A stretch of 17,350 nucleotides of DNA from Rariglobus sp967755175. Its GTDB lineage: Bacteria; Verrucomicrobiota; Verrucomicrobiia; Opitutales; Opitutaceae. This document shows, in pieces, positions 7,419 through 15,603 of the stretch. Positions within the stretch are counted from its first letter, which is position 1. Each line of letters begins with the position of its first letter. The notes under the pieces were generated by a model, which saw nothing but the letters and a program-made list of their open reading frames with translations, did no database searches and had not been told where the DNA came from. The position numbers were made by a program, and so were the translations under genes. The DNA lies in the NCBI GenBank assembly GCA_967755175.1, contig CBRAFO010000081.1, forward strand, positions 1-17,350, written 5' to 3'.

Positions 7419-8543
7419 TTATTTCGTCACCGCCGCGAGGAACCACTCCAGCGCATACCACGACAACTGGCCCGATGGACCGCGAGGGTTGAAGTCGCAC
7501 GCGTGCGTCGCCCACGACAGCGACACAAAAGCGTTCGGCACGCCCAGGCCATCGAGCTTGGCGTGCAACCGCTCGCTTTGCTTGTGCCAGACCATCGAGT
7601 CCTGAAGCCCGTGCACCATCAGTGTCGGCACCGCGTTGGCTGCGTTCACGATGAGGTAACCCGAGGCCGTCCGATACGCCTCCGCCGCCGTCTCCGGCGT
7701 GCCGCCGAGGTATTGGCGGAGGAGTTTGACTGCGTTGAGGATATCATCCTCTCGCGAAAACCCCCACCCGAACACTTGGTCGTGCGGACCATAAAACGAC
7801 ACCGCTCCGCGCACCGCCGCATCGGGCCGGCCGTAGGCGACTGCCGTCGCGAGTTGTCCACCCGCCGAGCGGCCCATCAACACCAGCCGCGTGGGGTCGA
7901 TCCCGAGATCGGTCGCGTGCGACTTGAGGTAATCGATGGCCGTCGCGATGTCGTCACCTTGCCCGGGCCACATGGTCGCCGGCGCGAGCCGGTAACTCAC
8001 CGCCGCCACCGCGTAGCCGCGCCGCGCCAGGTGGTGGTTGAGCGCAGGGAGCTGCGTGCGGTCGCCGTTGTCCCACCCACCGCCGTGAATCATCACGACA
8101 CACGGCGCCGGCGTGGTGCGGCCCTGCGCCCGATAAAAATCCATCGGCAACCCGGCCGCGACCTCACGAGGCTCGACCGGCACGGCCCCCGTCTTTCGCC
8201 TCCAGAGCCCGCTCAACGTGAACGGAGCGCGTCCGACCTCCACCCGGCCAAACGCCGCTTCAAGCTCTGCCGGGAGCTTACGAGCCATCCACGCCGCTTG
8301 GGCAACGGGTCGCAGCAAGGCGACCACCGTGACCGCGCACACCGCGACAATGACTCCGCGCAGGCATCCGCCTTGCCGCCACGCGACCAGACCGACGAGC
8401 CCCGGCAAGAGGATCATGCCATGCCCGAACTCCCCGGAGAGAATCGCGGTTTTCCACAGCCATAAGGACGGCGCGCGCCACCACGTGAGCGAAGCCGCCC
8501 CCGCCAGCACCAGAGCCATCAGCAATAACGTCCCGCACACCAT
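7419..8543 (-). CDS. Membrane-anchored alpha/beta hydrolase (esterase/lipase-like)
   Basis: From ATG 8543 the protein has 374 aa. Three hydrophobic segments lead (about 1-24, 30-56 and 59-84), so the enzyme is probably anchored in the inner membrane. The C-terminal 230 residues form an alpha/beta hydrolase domain like acetyl-esterases and carboxylesterases. It has the oxyanion-hole motif HGGGW (153-157), the nucleophile elbow GRSAGGQ with Ser226, a likely acid Asp315 in HGLQDS, and His347 in THACDF. All triad positions are intact. The substrate is unknown, though ester hydrolysis is expected. The frame stays open upstream to 8855, but those extra 104 codons lie largely in a degenerate 21-bp tandem array and read as Arg/Cys/Pro-rich sequence. 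The start just before the first membrane helix is therefore preferred; GTG 8552 is a close alternative. It is divergent from the rsuA-type gene and first of the minus-strand run. Confidence 0.85.
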   Translation of the reverse strand: MVCGTLLLMALVLAGAASLTWWRAPSLWLWKTAILSGEFGHGMILLPGLVGLVAWRQGGCLRGVIVAVCAVTVVALLRPVAQAAWMARKLPAELEAAFGRVEVGRAPFTLSGLWRRKTGAVPVEPREVAAGLPMDFYRAQGRTTPAPCVVMIHGGGWDNGDRTQLPALNHHLARRGYAVAAVSYRLAPATMWPGQGDDIATAIDYLKSHATDLGIDPTRLVLMGRSAGGQLATAVAYGRPDAAVRGAVSFYGPHDQVFGWGFSREDDILNAVKLLRQYLGGTPETAAEAYRTASGYLIVNAANAVPTLMVHGLQDSMVWHKQSERLHAKLDGLGVPNAFVSLSWATHACDFNPRGPSGQLSWYALEWFLAAVTK

Positions 8544-8595
8544 TCCCGCCACTACGGCCCAAAACCGTCCACGAGCGCAAAAGGTTTCCCCAAAA

Positions 8596-8640
8596 GTGCG
8601 GCCGAAGGGGGCGCGGCCACACGTTGGGCGGCGGCCGCAC
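8596..8640. repeat. 9-bp inverted repeat at the left edge of the 21-bp array
   Basis: GTGCGGCCG (8596-8604) and CGGCCGCAC (8632-8640) are exact reverse complements with 27 nt between them. The right arm lies in the first two array units. It could form a stem in RNA or act as an operator-like site upstream of the hydrolase gene. GC-rich composition makes chance pairing possible. Confidence 0.35.
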
Positions 8641-9079
8641 GACAATCGGATGCGATTGCCGCCTGCCGGAAGCGAACTGCACACGGCGGGAAGCCATCTG
8701 CACATTGCGGGGAACCTATCTGCACACGTCCGAAATGCATCTCGCACGGTCGGGGATCGCGTCTGCACACGTCGGGATCGCGATTGCACATGCCTGAGTC
8801 GCGTCTGCACATGCCCGGATCGCGTTTTACACGGCCGGGGTCGCGGCAGGCGCACGGCGGAAAGCGGTTGTCACGAGCCTGATCCGAGTTGCCACCCGGC
8901 GGCTCGAAGCTGCCACCCGCGGGAACGCGCCTGCCACGCTCGGGAAGCCGATTGACCACGGCCGGAAGGCTCCTGCCGCAGTCCGCGCCGCCGCTGCACA
9001 CTCCCGAAAACGACCTGCACACCACGGAAACCGAGCTGCACATCTCCGAAAACGGCCTGCACACGCCGGAAACGCGCCT
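8616..9079. repeat. Tandem array of about 22 degenerate 21-bp units in a divergent intergenic region
   Basis: Reading from 8616, the sequence falls into consecutive units that usually start GCACAC or GCCAC, carry CGGGAA or CGGGAT near the centre, and end CGCNCT or CGNTT. Most are exactly 21 nt; three are 22 (8700, 8743, 8828) and one is 20 (8850). The best-kept units are at 8765-8827 and 8996-9079. Units differ from one another by several bases, so the array is old or under loose constraint. Net frame changes from the 20- and 22-nt units argue against a conserved protein, although the period of three codons keeps several frames open. It fills most of the 628-nt gap between the hydrolase start and the rsuA-type start. 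21 bp is two B-DNA turns, so each unit would present the same helical face. No known repeat family is recognised. Confidence 0.85.
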
Positions 9080-9171
9080 GCCCGCGAAAGTGAGGTCGGC
9101 GTCACTACATTATTCCCAACCACAAGCTCGCCTCTGTCCAAACGCATCGTTCGCTTGCCCTCCATCACCCA

Positions 9172-9867
9172 ATGCGCCGCCTCGACCAGCTCCTCTCCAA
9201 CCTCGGCTACTGCTCCCGCCGCGAAGCGCGCGACTTCCTCAAAAAGCACGTCGTCACCGTGCGTGGCGTCCCGGTGCGCGATCCGTCCGACAAAGCCCTC
9301 GCTGCCGACGTGCGCATCGACGGTGAACCGCTCGACCATCCCGACGGCATTCTCCTCTTACTCAACAAACCGCTCGGTCTCGTCTGCTCGCACGACGAAC
9401 GCGAAGGGCCGCGCGTTTACGATCTCCTGCCCGAGCGTTGGCGCGCGCGTAATCCGCAGGTCACCAGCATCGGTCGCCTCGACAAGGACACCTCCGGCCT
9501 GATCCTGCTCACCGACCAGACCGAGCTCGTCCACAAATACACCTCGCCAAAGCACAAAGTCCCCAAGCTCTACCGCGCGACTACCGACCGCGATCTCACG
9601 CCCGATCTGATCCCGCTCTTCGCCGCCGGCACGCTCCTGCTCGACGGCGAAAAAGAACCCTGCGCCCCCGCCGAGGTGCGCCTCTTCGCCGACACTCCGC
9701 GCACGGCTGAACTGGTGCTCACCGAGGGCAAATACCACCAAGTGCGCCGGATGTTCGCCGCCGCCGGCGCGACCGTGCTCACGTTGCACCGCGTGCAATT
9801 TGGCCGGCTCACGCTCGGCGATCTCGCCCCTGGCGCGTTTCGTGAGGCGACCGAGGCGGAGATTTAA
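9172..9867 (+). CDS. rsuA: RNA pseudouridine synthase, RsuA/RluB/E/F family (16S rRNA-type)
   Basis: This is a 231-aa cytosolic rRNA-modifying enzyme. An N-terminal S4 RNA-binding domain (1-48, starting RLDQLLSNLGYCSRREAR) is followed by the pseudouridine synthase core. LNKPLGLVCS (64-73) is typical of RsuA-type enzymes. The catalytic motif is GRLDKDTSGL with Asp104, the residue that attacks the target uridine. EGKYHQVRRMFAAAG (185-199) and LHRVQFG close the active site as in RsuA. RsuA makes pseudouridine 516 in 16S rRNA; RluB/E/F act on 23S rRNA, and the exact target here is inferred from motif resemblance only. The length matches the family. The ATG at 9172 directly precedes the S4 domain, and no Shine-Dalgarno site or clear promoter is seen between it and the end of the 21-bp array. 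It is convergent with the giant hybrid kinase gene, with 24 nt between stops and no hairpin. Confidence 0.9.
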   Translation: MRRLDQLLSNLGYCSRREARDFLKKHVVTVRGVPVRDPSDKALAADVRIDGEPLDHPDGILLLLNKPLGLVCSHDEREGPRVYDLLPERWRARNPQVTSIGRLDKDTSGLILLTDQTELVHKYTSPKHKVPKLYRATTDRDLTPDLIPLFAAGTLLLDGEKEPCAPAEVRLFADTPRTAELVLTEGKYHQVRRMFAAAGATVLTLHRVQFGRLTLGDLAPGAFREATEAEI

Positions 9868-9891
9868 GGTTATCGCCGCACGAGCAACGGC

Positions 9892-11590
9892 TCAGCTCGC
9901 CTCCAGTCCGTCCGGCAACGTGAAGAAAAGCGTGGCGCCGTGACCCGGTTCGCCCTCGGCCCAAACCCGACCGCCGTGGCGGTGAATGACGCGCTGGACG
10001 GTCGCCAGTCCGATGCCCGTGCCGGGAAACTCTTCCGCGGTGTGCAGCCGCTGGAACGCTTGGAAAAGCTTACCGGCATAGTGCGCGTCAAATCCCGCGC
10101 CGTTATCTCGCACAAAATAGGCACGGCCCCCATCGCGCTCCGTCCGACCGAACTCGATGCGTGGAGCGGACTGGTGCCCGGTGAATTTCCACGCGTTGCC
10201 CAGAAGGTTGACGAAGACGATCCGCATAAGAGGTCCGTCTGCCTGGGCGGTCAGCTCGGGTTCGATGACCAGCTCCACCGGACGTTGCGGATCGCTCTTG
10301 CGCAACTCTTCGCACACCGCGCGAGCCAGTGCGCTCAAGTCCACGGGCGCGCGGCGGAGTTCCGTGCGCGTCACCCGCGAGAGCAGCAGCATATCCTCGA
10401 TCAATTGGCTCATGTGCCGGGTGGCAGCGCGGATTCGCACCAGGTGCTCCCGGCCTTCGTCGTCGAGCTTGTCGGAGTAGTCCTCCTCCAAAATACGGCT
10501 AAAGCCGGCGATGCTGCGCAGCGGCGCGCGCAGGTCGTGGGACACCGAGTAGCTGAACGATTCGAGCTCCTTGTTGGCCGCCTCCAGCTTCCGCGTGCGA
10601 TCGATCACGCGCTGCTCCAGTTCGGCGTTCAAGGCGCGGATTTCCTGCTCCGCACGTTTGCGCGCCGTGATATCGGAAAAGACGATCACACCGCCGTGAT
10701 GGCCGCCGGTGTTGTCCGTCAGGGGACGCGCCGTGAAGTTCAACCACGCTCCTTGCGGACGTCCGGCGTGCTTCATGAAGACCTCCACGTTGTCTACCGA
10801 CTCGCCGCGCACGGCCCGGACCAGCGGCATGTCCGTCGCGAGGAGCGGCGTGACTTCGTCCGGCAAATACATCCCGTAGTGCGCCGTCCAGGTATCCGGC
10901 GGACCCTTGGCCGGGGGGATGGCGAGAATACTGCCGGCGGCGGGATTTCGCAGGATGATCTCCCCGTGTTCGTTGGCGACCGAGACGCCCTCGCCGAGGC
11001 TGTCGAGAATCGACTGGAGAATGCGGGTCTGGGCCTGCAACTGCGCTTGTGAGCACTGCAGGTCGGCGTAAAGCCTCGCGATCTCCAGCGAGATGGCCGC
11101 TTGCGAGGCGATCATGTCGAGCACCGCCCGGCGTTCCGGCGTGAACGCCCCGGTCGCCAGGTTGTTTTCCAAATAGAGCAGCCCGACCAACCGCGCCTGC
11201 CGCAGGATCGGCATGCAGAACACTGAACGCGGCCGAGTCCTGCGCAGATAACGGTCTCCGGAAAAATCACCCCCTCCCGTGCTCGCGTCCGCCAAGATCA
11301 CGGTTTCACCGGTGCGCTTCACATAGTGAATGATCGAGGTGGGCACGTCCGCGGCCGACGCCGACTCGAGCCGCCGGGAATCCACACCCCCGTCGCGACG
11401 CTTCGGACTGGTGGCCGCGAAGACGCCGGCGTCCGGCTCGATGAACAGGTATCCCGTCTGCGCTCCGGCATTCTCAAGGGCGATGCGCAGCAAGGTCTCC
11501 GCCAGCCGGTCCGCGTCGAGCTCGCCCGAGATCGCCTGCGCCGCCTTGATCACCGTCATCAGGTCGAGTCGCTCCGGACTCGCCGCGATC
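9892..11590 (-). repeat. Copy A of duplicated GAF-PAS-histidine kinase segment
   Basis: The 3' third of the complete hybrid kinase gene is repeated in the gene ending at 15604. Perfectly identical DNA blocks include 9909-9948 (40 nt), 10149-10203 (55 nt) and 10509-10602 (94 nt). Protein identity over the histidine kinase module is about 80% by eye, and lower in the GAF and PAS parts. Confidence 0.85.
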
Positions 11591-14500
11591 ACACCCAGAT
11601 CCGACTTCGGCGCAGGCTCCTCCAACCAGGGATAATGCGCCTCCAGTTGCTTCACTTTTCCGGTCGCCCCCCAGCGAACGTAGGCGTGGCGCGCTTCCTT
11701 CAGATAGGCTTGGGCGATGGTCTTGAAGCTCCGCCTCGCATGAAAGCGCGAGGCCAGTTCGTTGGCGATCGCCTCGTAGTGAACGAAGCCGTTTTTGCGG
11801 GCGCCATCGATCGCGTCCTCGTAGAGGCGCATGGCTTCTTCGTTGCGCCCGTCGATGCGGGCGGTTTCCGCCCGGATCAGCGCGGCCTTGTCGCCGAAGG
11901 TCGAAGGATGGATGGCGGCCCACTCGTCCAACACCTCGCCGTGCGTGGTCAACCGGGCGCGCCAACCACTCCGCTCTTCGTCGGTTCCGTGCTCATACAA
12001 CCCGGCGATCGCGAGCGCGGTGAAGGTGTGGTAGTCGAGCAAGCGCGCCGTCTGGCTGACCATCTGCCCCATCAGCAGCTCAGTCTGGGCGGACACCTGA
12101 AGCGCAGTCCGGTAGTCGCCGAATAAAAATGCCTCCTGCAATTTTAGCACCCAGTGCCACCAAAACAGCATGCTTTTCCGGGAAGGATTCAGGCGGGCCT
12201 CAAACGTCGCCTCATCCAGCGACTCGTCCCCCAGCGTGCACGGCGCCACGGGCCGACCCTGCAATCGGGCGATGAACCGCTTCTGGACTTCAACCACGTC
12301 TGCAAGGTCGCGAAACCCGACCTGGCGAGTGAACTCCGCCACCTTCTCGGATTCCTGCCCAAGTGCGTCGAGGGACTCGCCCTGGAGGTGCCGGGTCATG
12401 AGCGCGTGCAGCCGGCTGTAGCATGCCATCACCAGATCGCCCGTCTCCATGGCGGTAACAAACGCCGAATGCTGCAACGCGAGCACGTGGCTCAACGGTT
12501 GCGTCCAATAGGCGACCAAGCCCGACACGATATAGACCCTGGGCATTTCGCCCGTGAAGCCGTGTTTCTCCACGAGATCGCACCCCAGTTTCGCGAAACG
12601 CCACGCGTCGACGTAATGGTGGAACGCCCCCGCCAGCATCAAACCAAAACACCCGTAGGCATACGCCGCCGTGCCCGTCGCGCCGTGTTCCACGCTGCGC
12701 CGGGCCATGTGGCACGCCAGCAGAGAATATAGGGTGACGTCCGTGAAATACGCCGCGGGCACCAGTGCGCCGAGAATCTGCATGGCGGCCCGCGCTTCCG
12801 GATCGGTCATCACCGGCGAGTGAATCAAGCTCTCGATGCTGCGTCCGCTCAGCCCCTCCCGCACGGCCGCATGTTCCCGCTCGACCTGGGCCCAGGTGCG
12901 GTGAGTCGTCAGATCGATGTCGAACCGGCGCAGGCACTCCAGCGCGCTTTCGATCGCCTGCGGATTTTCCGACTTCAAAATGTGCATCTCGATCTTCAGA
13001 CGACAGACCCGCGCGTGCTCGATGTTTGACGCCGCCCGGCTCATCAACACCGCCAAGTGGCGCCCGGTCGCCTCGAACTCGCTGCTCATGCATTCGCATT
13101 CCGCGAGTTCCAGCCACAGGTCGAACATCAACGCGTGACGATGCTCCCAGCCCTCGTCGTCGAGCAGCGCCACGCCCGCGCCCAAATAAACCCGTGCCGA
13201 AGCATAGGCGGTCGAGGCCTTGGCCTTGCGGCCCGCGTTTAGATTGAGCTCCGCCACCCGCTCCTTTTCCGAGGTCTCATGGATCAGCGCGGCACCCCGG
13301 TTGAAATGGCCGACGATCTCAAAGAGGTGCTCGTCGAGGTCTCCGGCGTTCATTCCCGCCGCCAGCAATCGGCCGATGCGCAGGTGCGCTTCGGCGCGAC
13401 TTGCTTCCGGCACGAGTGAATAAGCGGCCTCCTGCACCCGGTCGTGCACAAACGCGTAAACACCTTCCCTGCGCTCTATCAGGCCTTCGCGAACCGCCTC
13501 CCAGAGCGACTCGTGGAGGGCGCTCTCCGAACCGCCTTGAAGCAAACGCAGCACCGGGAATCCCGCGGTGTTTCCCAGGCAAGCGAGCCGCTTTATCGCC
13601 TCATGCGTGACCTCGCCCAGCCGCTTCAATTTCCCGACCATTAACTCCACCACATTATCGGTGTAGTTCCTGGCCTGGAGACGCGACAGCTCCCAGACCC
13701 AACGTTGGGAACCGGAATCGAAAACGAGCAGATTCTCATCCGCCAAGGCCATGAGAAACTGAACGACGAAGAATGGATTCCCTGCGGTCTTTTCATGGAT
13801 CAACCGCGCGAGGAGTCGGGTGCGCCCGGGTTCGTCATGCAGCGCATCGGTCACCAGTCTCGCCACGTCATCCAACGCCAATGGCGCGAGCGCGATCTCC
13901 CGCATGCGCGTCGTGCCCGCCTTGTGAAGCGCCGCCAGCGTGAGCATCAGCGGATGCGATGGGTTCACTTCGTTGTCGCGGAAAGCCCCGATCAAGAGCA
14001 GCGGCCCGATCTCCGGCTGCGTCATCAGGTGTCGCAGGAGATTGAGCGTTGCCGCATCGATCCATTGCAAGTCGTCCAAAAACAACACCAGCGGATGCTC
14101 CGGCCGGGCGAATACAGATAAAAATTGTCGAAACACCCGCTGGAACCGGTTCTGCGCGTCCCTCGAAGGCACCTCGGGAACCGGAGGTTGCTCTCCGATC
14201 AACCATCCCAGTGCCGGGATGAGTTCCACCAACAACCGACCATTGGGGCCCACGGCTTCGCGCACCGCCTCGCGCCACCGCCCGACCTCCACGTCGCTCC
14301 TGACGAGGATCTGGCGCACGACCGCTTGAAACGCCTGGCCCAGGGTCGCGTAGGGAATGTCGCGGTTCAACCGGTCAAACTTGCCCGCCGCAAAGAGTCC
14401 GCGCGTCGGCACCAACGTCCGGTGCAGCTCGCTCACCACCGAGGTTTTGCCCACGCCCGAATACCCCGAGATCAACACGAACTCGGGCGTGCCGGTCGCG

Positions 14501-15474
14501 ACCACCCGGTCGAAACCCGCGAGCAACGCCGCGATTTCACGTTCACGTCCGTAGAGTTTTTCGGGAATCACCAACCGGTCCGACACGTCGTTCGCGCCGA
14601 GCGCAAAGGACGTGAGTTTACCGTCGGCCTTCCAGTCCCGCCGGCATCGCTGGAGGTCGGCCGCGAGCCCTGCGGCGGTTTGATAACGGTCTTCGCCCGC
14701 CTTGGAGAGCAGCTTCATCACGATCGCGCACAACGGCCCAGGCAGGCCTGGCACGCACTCCTCCGGATTGATCGGGGCCCCCGCAATGTGGCAATGCACC
14801 CACCCGATGGAGTCCACGGCGTTGAACGGCAGCACGCCCGTAAGCAGGCGATACAGCGTCACACCCAACGCATACAAATCGCTGCGGGCGTCTACCGACC
14901 GGTTCATGCGACCGGTCTGCTCCGGCGCCATGTAGGCGGGCGTGCCGGCGATCTCCTCCGGCGGCCCGGGAGGCTGATGCTCACGCGGCAATCGTGACGC
15001 GATGCCGAAGCCGGTCAGCCTTACGCTTCCATCCTCCCTGACCAGCAGGTTCTCCGGCCTGATGTCCTTGTGCACCAGCCCGCGTCGGTGCAACTCCGCC
15101 AGAGCCGTCGCCGTCCTCCACACCAAGTCCAACACCTCCGGAACGGGCATGGGCGTCGCGTTCAGACCGGCGGACAACAACCGCCCGCCGACATCCTCAT
15201 ACACCAAAGCCACCACCCCCGCCTGCCGTTCCAGTTTCAACGGACGCAGGCTCCACGCCGCCCCCAATTCGCACGCCACCGCGTATTCGTGCTCCAACCG
15301 GCAAAGCATTGTCTGCGATGGATGCCGGACGGCGGGAACTTTCAGCAGCACGGGCCGACGATCTTCATTTCGGATCGCCCGATGAAGGACATAGCGATCC
15401 ACGACACCCATTTCTCCGGTCAGCGTATACCCCGATAACACTTCGGCCACGGGAATGACTACGTCCTCTTTCAT
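9892..15474 (-). CDS. Giant hybrid sensor: Ser/Thr kinase-like, AAA ATPase, helical region, GAF, PAS and histidine kinase (1860 aa)
   Basis: The domain order is that of trifunctional Ser/Thr kinase / ATP-binding / sensor histidine kinases (HstK-like). Residues about 15-275 are a protein kinase domain: Lys45 in VLLKV, HKDIRPEN with Asp137, and APE at 183-185 followed by the family signature QTGRMNRSVDARSDLYALG. The DFG motif reads GFG (155-157), losing the metal-binding Asp. An AAA-type ATPase follows, with YGRE at 308-311, Walker A GYSGVGKT (337-344) and Walker B LFLDD (464-468). Residues about 550-1290 are helical, TPR-like. A GAF domain (about 1300-1470) and a PAS domain (about 1490-1600) precede a HisKA domain with phospho-acceptor His1646 (SVSHDLRAP). 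The HATPase has an N box (NLLGNAWKF), DNGAGFD, and GTGIGLATV. There is no receiver domain and no membrane segment, so it is probably cytosolic. No partner response regulator is in the window. It follows a paralogue on the same strand. Confidence 0.92.
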   Translation of the reverse strand: MKEDVVIPVAEVLSGYTLTGEMGVVDRYVLHRAIRNEDRRPVLLKVPAVRHPSQTMLCRLEHEYAVACELGAAWSLRPLKLERQAGVVALVYEDVGGRLLSAGLNATPMPVPEVLDLVWRTATALAELHRRGLVHKDIRPENLLVREDGSVRLTGFGIASRLPREHQPPGPPEEIAGTPAYMAPEQTGRMNRSVDARSDLYALGVTLYRLLTGVLPFNAVDSIGWVHCHIAGAPINPEECVPGLPGPLCAIVMKLLSKAGEDRYQTAAGLAADLQRCRRDWKADGKLTSFALGANDVSDRLVIPEKLYGREREIAALLAGFDRVVATGTPEFVLISGYSGVGKTSVVSELHRTLVPTRGLFAAGKFDRLNRDIPYATLGQAFQAVVRQILVRSDVEVGRWREAVREAVGPNGRLLVELIPALGWLIGEQPPVPEVPSRDAQNRFQRVFRQFLSVFARPEHPLVLFLDDLQWIDAATLNLLRHLMTQPEIGPLLLIGAFRDNEVNPSHPLMLTLAALHKAGTTRMREIALAPLALDDVARLVTDALHDEPGRTRLLARLIHEKTAGNPFFVVQFLMALADENLLVFDSGSQRWVWELSRLQARNYTDNVVELMVGKLKRLGEVTHEAIKRLACLGNTAGFPVLRLLQGGSESALHESLWEAVREGLIERREGVYAFVHDRVQEAAYSLVPEASRAEAHLRIGRLLAAGMNAGDLDEHLFEIVGHFNRGAALIHETSEKERVAELNLNAGRKAKASTAYASARVYLGAGVALLDDEGWEHRHALMFDLWLELAECECMSSEFEATGRHLAVLMSRAASNIEHARVCRLKIEMHILKSENPQAIESALECLRRFDIDLTTHRTWAQVEREHAAVREGLSGRSIESLIHSPVMTDPEARAAMQILGALVPAAYFTDVTLYSLLACHMARRSVEHGATGTAAYAYGCFGLMLAGAFHHYVDAWRFAKLGCDLVEKHGFTGEMPRVYIVSGLVAYWTQPLSHVLALQHSAFVTAMETGDLVMACYSRLHALMTRHLQGESLDALGQESEKVAEFTRQVGFRDLADVVEVQKRFIARLQGRPVAPCTLGDESLDEATFEARLNPSRKSMLFWWHWVLKLQEAFLFGDYRTALQVSAQTELLMGQMVSQTARLLDYHTFTALAIAGLYEHGTDEERSGWRARLTTHGEVLDEWAAIHPSTFGDKAALIRAETARIDGRNEEAMRLYEDAIDGARKNGFVHYEAIANELASRFHARRSFKTIAQAYLKEARHAYVRWGATGKVKQLEAHYPWLEEPAPKSDLGVIAASPERLDLMTVIKAAQAISGELDADRLAETLLRIALENAGAQTGYLFIEPDAGVFAATSPKRRDGGVDSRRLESASAADVPTSIIHYVKRTGETVILADASTGGGDFSGDRYLRRTRPRSVFCMPILRQARLVGLLYLENNLATGAFTPERRAVLDMIASQAAISLEIARLYADLQCSQAQLQAQTRILQSILDSLGEGVSVANEHGEIILRNPAAGSILAIPPAKGPPDTWTAHYGMYLPDEVTPLLATDMPLVRAVRGESVDNVEVFMKHAGRPQGAWLNFTARPLTDNTGGHHGGVIVFSDITARKRAEQEIRALNAELEQRVIDRTRKLEAANKELESFSYSVSHDLRAPLRSIAGFSRILEEDYSDKLDDEGREHLVRIRAATRHMSQLIEDMLLLSRVTRTELRRAPVDLSALARAVCEELRKSDPQRPVELVIEPELTAQADGPLMRIVFVNLLGNAWKFTGHQSAPRIEFGRTERDGGRAYFVRDNGAGFDAHYAGKLFQAFQRLHTAEEFPGTGIGLATVQRVIHRHGGRVWAEGEPGHGATLFFTLPDGLEAS

Positions 15475-15560
15475 GATGCGCGTGCTGCGGGGGCGGCGCG
15501 GTTAAAGCAAGGGGCTGCGCGTGCGCCCTGAAATGCTCATGAGGAATGTTCGTCCGCTCA

Positions 15561-15588
15561 CGCACCGTTGTCGCGCACAAAGTAAGCG
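15561..15588 (-). pseudogene. Remnant of a histidine kinase HATPase segment between the two hybrid kinase genes
   Basis: On the minus strand, nine codons read AYFVRDNGA and then TGA. This matches the ATP-binding motif region of both flanking kinases (RAYFVRDNGAG and PTYFVRDNGAG). Over the eight codons for YFVRDNGA, 21 of 24 bases match the downstream-edge paralogue and all differences are at third positions. A TGA lies three codons upstream, so it cannot be a gene. It is best read as a scar of an extra copy lost by deletion after tandem duplication. Confidence 0.55.
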
Positions 15589-15603
15589 GGAAATCAGAAC
15601 GAC

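Noticed and set aside
8616..9079. CRISPR array
   Set aside because: There is no invariant repeat alternating with unique spacers of similar size. Every 21-nt unit is a degenerate copy of the same sequence, and no cas gene is present.
8552..9339. Repeat-peptide genes reading through the 21-bp array on either strand
   Set aside because: The frames stay open because the period is a multiple of three. The 20- and 22-nt units shift the heptad register, and no initiation signals or conserved domain are present.
9868..9891. Terminator between the convergent rsuA-type and hybrid kinase genes
   Set aside because: The 24-nt gap holds no inverted repeat or T-run.
10499..15438. Many plus- and minus-strand open frames inside the giant kinase gene
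   Set aside because: They overlap a continuous 1860-codon frame with ordered, well-conserved domains and show only shadow composition.
15512..15528. Terminator hairpin between the two sensor kinases
   Set aside because: The GGGCGC/GCAGCCC pairing has a bulge and only a short pyrimidine stretch after it, too weak to call.
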